Source: Lethocerus indicus (Eukaryota; Arthropoda; Insecta; Hemiptera; Belostomatidae). Taken from it: a stretch of DNA of 64,000 bases. Under the pieces are notes generated by a model. It worked only from the letters and a program-made list of their open reading frames with translations, did no database searches and was not told where the DNA came from. The stretch is taken from contig JACDQD010000001.1 in assembly GCA_019843655.1 (NCBI GenBank), forward strand, positions 43,654,230 to 43,718,229, in the 5' to 3' direction. The translations under genes and the position numbers were made by a program. This document shows, in pieces, positions 57,963 to 64,000 of this stretch (its first letter is position 1; every line of letters starts with the position of its first letter).

Positions 57963-58124
57963 CCTTCGCCCTCTGAGCAACACATTCATAGTCCATTCTG
58001 AGCAATTCCACAACCCATAACATCCTAGCTGATTTATTATCTCTTTCTAATAATAACGTTCGAAATTGCAATTGAAAGAAAAATACGTTCCACCGGCCAC
58101 GTTAACACTGGGCAGTACTAACTA
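57963..58124 (+). repeat. Dispersed repeat, order B then A
   Basis: Segment B (GCCCTCTGAGCAACACATTC, ATAACATCC) precedes segment A (AATAACGTTCGAAATTGCAA, GTTAACACTGGGCAGTACTA). This is the reverse order to the copy at 48.7 kb, as if both were cut from a tandem array. Confidence 0.75.
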
Positions 58125-58454
58125 GAGAATCATAGCAGGTTATATATGAGTATTGAATATTGCAATATTTGTATTATTTTTTCTCCATTCGCATGTTTGA
58201 TCCTATTCTAAACCGCTTTAGCATTTTCACAATCAACTAAAGCAGCGTATTGGTCGTGAGAGAATATTAGTATAATCGTCTTGCGAAATAAAATTATAAC
58301 CAATCTAACAAGATGTGGAACTCCTTCCAAGGACCAACTCCATGTGTGGAAACAGTAGTCTCCGTGCTGGGACATTATCACATACTGAAAATGAAAGACA
58401 AAATATGTAATTTCGAATAACTATTATGTTGAAATTACCTTAGTTTTCTATGGT

Positions 58455-58640
58455 CTTCTGTCTCCTCTCGCCGGCTTACGCGATTATTATTCTTGCACCG
58501 ACTGATAATCTGATCTCTTGTCTCTGCTCTCATAACTTGAGCCAATTGTCCAATTTTGAATGCGCGTAGGGGGGGGGGGTAGTAATAAGTGGGAGGGAGC
58601 TCTGTACACTTTCAGGCTTTCTCCGATCTTCAGTAGTAAC
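58455..58640 (-). repeat. Broken minus-strand copy of the hammerhead-associated family
   Basis: TTCTGTCTCCTCTCGCCGG at 58455-58473 and GATCTTCAGTAGTAACG at 58629-58645 are two family blocks in the expected order. They are separated by about 150 bp of unrelated sequence that includes an 11-base G run. Confidence 0.5.
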
Positions 58641-58848
58641 GCGAATTGTCTCGTACCCATTTTTTAGTCATCATAACCGTTTAGTTTGGGCGTCAGCTGC
58701 CGACCTGCCCGCTACCGCATTCGTCCGATTTTGAATCCGGGGGGATAAATATTCTGGTTTCCCTCGAAATAAATGTGGACCCAAAAACCTATATTTCAGC
58801 GTTCCATTGCCCGGGAGGATAATAAGCGGGAGCGGGCTCTCTGTACAG
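58581..58848 (+). repeat. Pair of diverged direct repeats
   Basis: AGTAATAAGTGGGAGGGAGC with TCTGTACA (58581-58608) recurs as GATAATAAGCGGGAGCGGGC with TCTCTGTACA (58818-58846). Confidence 0.6.
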
Positions 58849-59261
58849 CGCCCACCGTCAATTGAATACGAGAATACTATAGGGCTGTGAGAGGGTGCGG
58901 GGGTTAATTGTGTATCCGCGCCGTTATTTTTTCCCCTGTTTTGTATTCCGTCTTCTCTCACTCTAATGGATTTCGAGGAGCGGACAATGGGATCGGACAT
59001 ATTGAATGGTGGGTCCTGGACATTATTTTTAAAATTGCGCCCCTTCTCTTCTACCAGAGTTTCCATAGCGTTCCCACGTTTGTCCTTTAAATTAACGTTT
59101 TCGGAAGGATTTTGTATTAGCACTCTATATAAGTCTACAGAAAGGAATCGCCTCTTTAAACGCTCTATAGGTCCGAAAACAATGTGGATACGCGTACAGG
59201 ATACAAGAAATGTTTATTACGAGAAACTGTGCTTAATGAGCTTAGTGTATGTATTCTCTTG

Positions 59262-59503
59262 ATGTACCGTAGGTTTCTTGTTCTTCTGTCTCCTCTCGCT
59301 GGTTAGGTCATTTTCTACAACGGTTTCGGCTGATCGCCTATTTCAGTATCGGTGTTAGTCACTCTGACACTTTGGGTGTTTTTTGGGCATCCTCTTGGCA
59401 CTTCCACTGTCACTTGTACTGTGGTGGTTGTCTGTATGTCTTGTTCTTGTGTTTTTGGGAATGTTGTTTGTCTTTTTTGGGGTGGGAGGGATTTTGTTAA
59501 TCG
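59262..59503 (-). mobile_element. Hammerhead-associated repeat copy 4, right arm of a long inverted repeat
   Basis: The minus strand matches copy 3 from CCGATTAACAAAATCC through GACAACCACCACAGTACAAG and GTGACTAACACCG to GAGAGGAGACAGAAG. The core is CTGAAATAGGCGATCAGCCG followed by AAACCG, with the cleavage-site region altered. The arms are about 2 kb apart. Confidence 0.8.
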
Positions 59504-60732
59504 GTGAGCTCATTTAGTAATATTAGTGGGGTGAATATGGAATCACTTTGGGAATTTATTTTCTCATTTATTATATTCCTTTGTTGAAAATGTCCATGTT
59601 TTCCATAAGGTCCATTTTTTTGCCTTTCCTGCCTGGGTAGTATTAGTTTTAATGATTCTAACATTCTAACGCTGAGAAAGTACATTTTAACCCATTTTTG
59701 CGATAAAAAAAATACGTTCATCCCATTATGTCACATGTCCGGACATATTTCGTGTAATAAATGGGTGAAAGTGCGGACACGGTCAATACATTCTAACTTC
59801 AAGTGCATGATGAAATATCAAACGATCACTCGTCCCCAACTATTGAATTAATAAATTTAAACTGTGTTACTAAGTGATTACGGCGCCCTGCTACTAACGG
59901 ACTGAGCTGAGTCGTAGTTACCAGACGCTCTCGAAATAGAGACCTGCTCGTTACGCATACCTTTCTCCTACTAGAATAGGGAACTCTCATAGCCCTCCAG
60001 TAGGGCTGAGCATAACAACCGGTAGATACTTGGTCGTTTTATATTTACATATGATAATTCAAAATTTTGTCTTCGTTCAACAATGATAAATTGTGATTAT
60101 TTCCTGCGTTAATTAATTAATAAAACCCACGATCAAAACCCTGATGATGGAATCGGTAAGAGTTCCCAAAGGTCGGAAGCAGGCAACATTAGAGTATATT
60201 AAAAGTTTAATATTTAAATAATATTTAAAGTGTAGCGGGTTTTAATTCCCCTTCGAGTTCAATATAATACGATATAATCAATATAATAACCGTATAGGGA
60301 GATAGCGATGGGTGGTACAGTAGTAAAGAGTGGCGGGGACCGGAACAAAGAGAGGGGCGGCGACGGAGGCGGCTCGGACTCCCAAACGTTAAAACTGGCG
60401 AATGTATACGTTCGCTAATATTTGATGGGAGGGCCGCACCGCCTAATCGAAGAACGGGGCAGACTCCCTTTATTTATTGCAGGGCTTGGAGTTTAAGTAC
60501 CGCAATGCGCCAACCCACCCCCGCTCCCAGCCGGTCGTAGTAACACTTGAAGCGAGAAAAACCGTTATCGAACCGGGCCGGGGTACGTAGCATTATTTCG
60601 GCCGAGACACTGGGTATTACTACGCGGCGGCTATTGACCGCGGCCTAATGCCGATACCTGCCCCACTGACCCAGCTGGCCCGTGATGCTTATTATATAAA
60701 TGCGCTACCGAGGTTGCAGATCACTTTCTGAA

Positions 60733-60748
60733 CGCGTTGAGCGCCACG
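60733..60748 (+). repeat. Left terminal inverted repeat of piggyBac-type element
   Basis: CGCGTTGAGCGCCACG, complementary to the right end at 62054-62069 except for one position. Confidence 0.85.
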
Positions 60749-60976
60749 CCGAGGCTGGTATTGTAGGCACCATGTTCCTTATCGCAGTAGAAGATAGTTT
60801 ACGTTTAGAACATAATCCCTGTAGGCGATCATTCAACCCGTACGCGCCAAGTCTCTTTTGTTTTCTTTGTCGTTCGGCCCGCTAGATAAGATTTTATCGA
60901 AACGCATTCGTGAACGGTATTTCTTTTACGACGAACCAGTTCGTTGGCCTCGTGCAGACCAACATTTTCTTTAGCC

Positions 60977-61946
60977 ATGAGCGTCAAAATGTCAGTCCGG
61001 AAGTGTGAAAGCGATAGCAGCAGTGAAATTATTTTTGCTAAAAGACGGCCTAGAGAGTGGACGTATTTTTATCATCTGAGGAAGAGGAGGAGAATGTTGG
61101 AGAACGCATGACCCGAGGAGTGATCAGCCAAAGATTGTGCCATTTACACATCCTTCTGTGTTTGTGAGTGAAAATTTGCATATAGGACCAGATATAAGTG
61201 CAGGAACCATCTATCAATTATTTGTGCCGGATGAATTGATTGAGGAAATTGCCAAACAAACAAACTTATATGCATCACAGAAATTAGAAGGTGGATGCAC
61301 GCAGCACTTAGCAAAGTGGACACAGACAAATAAATTTGAAATAAAGAGATTTTTTGGACTGATTCTATGGATGGGATTAGTAAAATTAAGGAACAAACTT
61401 GAACTATTACTAAGAATGCTACATTTTGCAGATAACAAAAACAGTCATGGTTCCAATCGATTATTCAAAATACAACCAATTATAGACACTTTGGAAACCA
61501 ATTTTCGAAAATATTACAATCCAACCGAGGACATATGTATTGACGAATCCTTGATTGCCTTTCGTGGCCGTATTATATTTAGGCAATATTTAAAACAAAA
61601 GTTCCACAAATATGGTGTTAAAATATTTAAGTTGTGCTGCGAATCGGGATATACGTATGCTTTTCGTGTATACACAGGGAAATCATTGGAAAAAGAAAAC
61701 ACTACGCCCACTAACATTGTAATGCATCTTTGTAAAGACTTATTCGATAAGGGACACACGCTCTACACTGACAACTGGTACGCGAGCTTAGAATTAGTGG
61801 AAAAATTAATCCATAAAAACGCCCATTTAATGGGAACATTACGATCAAATCGACGAGGAAATTCGCAGCAAGTGATATCAAAAAAATTAAAACGAAGAGA
61901 AATCGTAGCAAAAGAAAATAACCAAGAAATAACCATTCCTGCCTAA
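60977..61946 (+). pseudogene. Broken piggyBac transposase (DDE_Tnp_1_7 type)
   Basis: The longest open part (about 61080-61946) covers the N-terminal half of a piggyBac transposase: PKIVPFTHPSVFVSENL, FVPDELIEEIAKQTNLYA, FFGLILWMGLVKL, the first catalytic aspartate in DICIDESLIAFRG and the second in TLYTDNWYASLELVEKL. It is defective in three ways. First, the acidic N-terminus from the ATG at 60977 is split by frameshifts. Second, about 20-25 residues are missing in frame between GLVKL and RNKLELLLRMLHF. Third, the frame stops after LKRREIVAKENN, before the third catalytic aspartate and the C-terminal zinc-binding region. It should not be an active transposase. Confidence 0.9.
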
Positions 61947-61972
61947 ACCGAATAACCAGCTGAAATAACCAG

Positions 61973-62058
61973 CCTAAACTGAAAGTCCAGTGTCAGCCAC
62001 TGATGGCTGCCGCGGCCTAAACGGAAAGTCCAGTGTCAGCCACCGATGGCTGACGTGG
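61973..62058 (+). repeat. Two tandem 43-bp subterminal repeats with inner palindrome
   Basis: Two adjacent 43-bp units begin CCTAAAC and contain GAAAGTCCAGTGTCAGCCAC, then GATGGCTG. The CAGCCA...TGGCTG arms form a small palindrome in each. They sit just inside the right terminal repeat, where piggyBac-like elements often carry transposase-binding repeats. Confidence 0.85.
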
Positions 62059-62069
62059 CGCTCAACGTG
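62054..62069 (-). repeat. Right terminal inverted repeat of piggyBac-type element
   Basis: CGTGGCGCTCAACGTG, followed by TTGA; inverted partner of 60733-60748. Confidence 0.85.
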
Positions 62070-62073
62070 TTGA

Positions 62074-64000
62074 TGACTAAATGAATTTCAGAGTATATAA
62101 TTTTAATCACAGCGCACTTTAATATTCCATTTTTTTATTAAAATCTGGATTCCAATGAAAATTAAACTCTCCAGGGTTTCGAACCTCTCAACAGCTCTTT
62201 ATGGATGAATTATCCCCTAGTTCTGATAATGATTTCTGCGCGTTCGGCAATACCATATATATATAACTTATATATAAGTTTTAATTAGGAATTTTCCTGG
62301 TAAACAGTCTTGCCGAAGAACACGCGACAGTCATATCCCAATTAGCCCACCTACCAGTGGGGCTAGGGGCTCCGACAGATAAAATCATAACGGCCGAAGA
62401 TGGAAGTCGACTAATGGTATTATTTATTAGTGATATTCTTGGCGCAAAAAGAAATCGAATATCCTCGCCGACCCGACAAAGTGAACTGTCTTCAACGCCC
62501 CAAATTGCCGGGCGTACACCTGCCGATGGGATCTAGAATCCGGTCAACGCCAGACACCTTCCCGCAATTAATCCCAGTCCTTTATTGGCCTGACTTCATC
62601 ATATACGGACCTCTCTCCAATTCTCTTTCCAGCGATGGCTTATATCTCAACTCCGTCTGGAAACAATCCTACGCGCTTATGTCAGAAATTAATTGAGCTA
62701 AATATTATTTTACCGAAATATTTATTATGATACGTAGCATAATTTTTGTTCTCTTATTCTTCTTCAAGATTTTTCTTTAGTTGCCGACTCGCCGAATCAA
62801 TACGTTTTCCACCCTAACGATTGTTACGAACAAACTTTTCATTAATAATAACGATAATAATGTTATAATGTTATAATAATGTTATAATAATTAATTATAA
62901 TGTTATTCTCCCGAGTGGATAAAATCTGTAGTTTAGCCCGCCAGGATAAAATACCGAAAATCGCCCTACATCCTCTGGGTTATTAAATTTTCAAAAAAAA
63001 GAAACCGCGGAATTCAGACTGCGGAATTAATTTCGGAAAGGAAATTCTTAGCGGTTTCGAATGCGGGACATCCGCGTCTAAACTTTCGGCTTTTAATTCG
63101 ACTACTACCTGACGATTTCTCTTCGGGTCGGCCCCTTGCGAATTTTCGCCTCTTAAAATTGTAAACAGGTAGACACTAAAATTATCGTAAAACGGACGGA
63201 AATGTAGGACCGGGGCTTGTGTAATGTCGTGGTGGGAGAATGCGTTGGATGGGGGATTTAATATGTGTCGATTCGAGGGGTTGGGGGGGGAGGTCGTCCG
63301 AATAACTGAGACGGGCGACTGACTTCTTTTCTCCGCCCGAAAATGGTTCCCTCCCCGCCATCACCGGGTCCAAATTGGATTTGTTCGCGACGCTCCGAAA
63401 GTAGTCGTCGGCTCACAAATAAAATTATCTAAATTATCCACGGGTCCTATTTCCGCCTTTACTCCCTGAGACAGGCAAGGATCGACGCGACTAACACGTA
63501 AACGATTCTAAAAAACAATGTGTAATTGGTGGATAATTATGTGGATTTCTGAGTTATGGCCCATGTGATTTTTTTAACAGGTTAACTCTGCACAAACCTA
63601 AGCGCGTATTCGAGAAATTAACCTGAAAATTATTATTTGTGGTCTGATAGTGATAAATTAAAATTCCACATTGACGTAAAATATCGTATTTTAACTTGAC
63701 ATAATTATTACAACATAATGTGTACCACCTATATTAAAATAATAATAAAAATACAGTCAAGTGCATACAGTCATATACAACTAATTGTTACTTATATGGA
63801 ATACTTAAAAACAAGGCGTACTCCAATGCACGGCATATTATTGTAACGGATACACTTCAGCGTCTGATAAATAACTGAGCAATTCATAAAAGGATACCCA
63901 TGTAAACATACATAAACTAAAGTAACCCTGCCTTTCTCGTATAAATTCGTCAGTTACACCTCAACAGCCTTCGAGTGAATGACACGCGTTTGCCTTATGA
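62074..64000. other. CpG-rich flank with no gene seen
   Basis: Only short frames without recognisable domains. A short AT-rich tandem repeat of ATGTTATAAT-type units lies at about 62858-62906. Confidence 0.55.

Larger units (their letters stand above)
60729..62073 (+). mobile_element. Internally deleted piggyBac-type DNA transposon
   Basis: Terminal inverted repeats CGCGTTGAGCGCCACG (60733-60748) and CGTGGCGCTCAACGTG (62054-62069) agree at 15 of 16 positions. They are bordered by TGAA and TTGA, plausibly decayed copies of the TTAA target site used by piggyBac. Between them lies a broken piggyBac transposase frame. The element is about 1.34 kb, well short of the more than 2 kb of complete piggyBac-like elements, fitting loss of the transposase 3' end. 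The AT-rich body contrasts with the CpG-rich flanks. Confidence 0.88.

Noticed and set aside
61144..61911. Several minus-strand frames across the transposase.
   Set aside because: Antisense shadows of the piggyBac reading frame.

Overview
The window looks like insect genomic DNA. It carries most of one large protein-coding gene: the 3' four-fifths of plexin A (PlexA), the semaphorin receptor, on the + strand. I place 25 coding exons between 632 and 38740. All joins are phase-consistent and encode 1,536 residues plus a stop. The start codon and the first few hundred Sema residues lie upstream of base 1. The protein reads in order: end of Sema, PSI1, PSI2, PSI3 plus IPT repeats, one membrane helix, then the split cytoplasmic GAP domain with the Rho-GTPase-binding domain (RBD) inserted. 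Residue numbers below count from the first codon seen here (base 632). The insect call rests on the close fit to insect PlexA as I remember it, the intron-rich structure and the transposon families. I cannot name the species.

Layout. 1-631 is intron. The two Sema exons (632-814 and 19591-19719) sit alone in very large, CpG-rich introns. From about 26.9 kb the DNA becomes AT-rich and CpG-poor, and the other 23 exons (27532-38740) are packed there with short introns. The CpG-poor state continues past the stop through an AT-rich region, probably a long 3' UTR, to about 44 kb. CpG-rich DNA then returns to the end. CpG depletion of this kind is the usual trace of germline DNA methylation, so a methylation boundary seems to fall inside the gene. 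Within the compact part are two tRNA-derived SINE-like insertions and a decayed second copy of PlexA exon 8.

45-64 kb has no gene I can prove. It holds a possible TATA-type promoter and first exon of an unknown gene (about 46.4-46.7 kb). It also holds a family of interspersed repeats with a hammerhead-ribozyme-like core, next to a remnant resembling the end of a Penelope-like element protein, and an internally deleted piggyBac-type transposon (60729-62073) with recognisable terminal inverted repeats and decayed TTAA sites.

I found no CRISPR array, rRNA, intact tRNA or gene cluster. The observations most worth following are the CpG boundary inside PlexA, the exon-8 relic, and the hammerhead-like repeat family.
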